A stretch of 64,000 bases of DNA from Planctomycetota bacterium (lineage in GTDB: Bacteria; Planctomycetota; Phycisphaerae; UBA1845), in NCBI GenBank assembly GCA_024276605.1, contig JAJRWX010000001.1, positions 1-64,000 of the forward strand, written 5' to 3'. Of the stretch, positions 63,315 to 64,000 are shown piece after piece. The position numbers and the translations under genes are program-made. The stretch's first letter is position 1. Each line of letters opens with the position of its first letter. The notes beneath the pieces were generated by a model. It had not been told where the DNA came from. It did no database searches and saw only the letters and a list, made by a program, of their open reading frames with translations.

Positions 63315-64000
63315 CTATTCGAGTGTGCGCGCCGTCTTGATGATTTCGTACGCTTCGAGGATATCACCTACGTGAATATCGTCAAAGCCTTCGAGTCGAA
63401 TACCACATTCAAAACCGTTTTTTACTTCCTTCACGTCATCCTTAAAGCGACGGAGCGAGGCAATCGCAGAACCATCACGCACCACCACGCCGTCACGAAC
63501 AACTTTGATCAAATGCTTGCGATCGATCACGCCGTCGGTAACGTATGAACCGGCAATCGCGCTACCCTTTTTACCAAAACGGAACAAGTCACGGACCTCT
63601 ATTCGACCACGGGTCTCTACGCTCTCTTTAGGTGCCAGCAATCCTTCCAAAGCCTTCTTCACATCGTCAACAACATTGTAAATCACGCGATAAGGACGTA
63701 CATCCACGCCGTGCATATCCGCTAATCGTTTGACCCCCATCACCATATCCACACGGTAAGCGACGACGATGCCATGGCTTGTGGCTGCCAATAACACATC
63801 ACTATCGTTGACGGCGCCCACGGCAGCGTGTCGTATGACAAGCTTAACTTCATCATCCGGGAAGTCACCTAACGCCTGTCGCAACGCAACGATACTGCCA
63901 TCCACGTCTGCTTTGATGATAAGATTAAGTATCGGAATATCCGCAGAGTTGCGACGAAAAAGCACATCCTGTAATGTGCGCACTTTTGTGGATTTCAGGC
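63315..64000 (-). CDS. infB: translation initiation factor IF-2, C-terminal part (cut by window edge)
   Basis: C-terminal 228 residues of IF-2, the GTPase that brings fMet-tRNA to the 30S subunit. The visible part has the end of domain G2/C1: LNLIIKADVDGSIVALRQAL, VIRHAAVGAVNDSDVLLAA, VVAYRVDMVMGVKRLAD, and the C2 fMet-tRNA binding domain FRFGKKGSAIAGSYVTDGVI, NGFECGIRLEGFDDIHVGDI, ending in KTARTLE. The frame stays open to the right window edge with LKSTKVRTLQDVL preceding, so the GTPase domain lies outside. Confidence 0.95.
   Translation of the reverse strand, partial: LKSTKVRTLQDVLFRRNSADIPILNLIIKADVDGSIVALRQALGDFPDDEVKLVIRHAAVGAVNDSDVLLAATSHGIVVAYRVDMVMGVKRLADMHGVDVRPYRVIYNVVDDVKKALEGLLAPKESVETRGRIEVRDLFRFGKKGSAIAGSYVTDGVIDRKHLIKVVRDGVVVRDGSAIASLRRFKDDVKEVKNGFECGIRLEGFDDIHVGDILEAYEIIKTARTLE

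Overview
The window looks like chromosomal DNA of a planctomycete, most plausibly a Phycisphaerae-type lineage. This rests on gene content rather than a marker gene. There are secreted proteins with type I dockerin repeats and 'DCNGNxIPDECD'-type calcium-binding repeats, and a prepilin of the kind abundant in that phylum. KdsC sits beside a giant LptC/LptA-like protein, which implies LPS. A TPR protein carries RNA polymerase alpha C-terminal domains. GC is moderate, and ATG, GTG and TTG starts are all used. No rRNA, tRNA, CRISPR array, phage or complete transposase was recognised.

Layout. 0-6.6 kb (+): polX, sucD, a CPBP protease, a DEAD-box-type helicase and rluD. 6.6-9.3 kb (-): a trpS-scpA-ridA operon. 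9.6-13.6 kb (+): a promoter, kdsC and a giant LptC/LptA-like envelope protein. 14.2-22.8 kb (-): a purine/central metabolism group, guaB (interrupted by an in-frame TAA), a lipoprotein, a zinc-ribbon membrane protein, guaA, pyruvate phosphate dikinase and purN. 22.9-32.5 kb: an accessory island of three large secreted dockerin proteins (one also with VWA and cohesin-like domains), a decayed prepilin gene and a degenerate CPBP protein. 32.7-50.9 kb: mixed housekeeping, including a tRNA-binding protein, phosphomannose isomerase, SpoIID-like protein, TPR/alpha-CTD protein, DUF971 protein, alpha/beta hydrolase, 2-hydroxyacid dehydrogenase, inositol-phosphatase family protein, a frame-split acidic coiled-coil protein, MMPL transporter, rnpA, an HTH regulator, aminotransferase, LD-carboxypeptidase, BtpA-like protein and a GroES-like protein. 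50.9-53.3 kb: a repeat-rich stretch with two small hypothetical genes. 53.4-56.1 kb (+): an MBOAT acyltransferase with an SGNH-like membrane partner. 56.1-64 kb (-): the translation cluster infB-(zinc ribbon protein)-ylxP-rbfA-HhH protein-TPR lipoprotein-yebC, with infB running off the right edge.

The most unusual layer is non-coding. Three copies of a ~172-bp inverted-repeat element flanked by TA dinucleotides (6611, 32537, 37132) look like MITEs of an IS630/Tc1-like transposon. Two of them lie exactly at gene ends, so that TA plus the first G of the element forms the TAG stop codon. A second palindrome family (three copies at 51.5-53.1 kb) and two single nested palindromes share the related core TGGCATG(G/C)(G/C)CAA. 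Other points to check are the guaB stop, the triple-frameshifted prepilin pseudogene, the tandem alpha-CTD protein and the frame-split gene at 42.95 kb. All functional calls are from reading the sequence; no database search was run.
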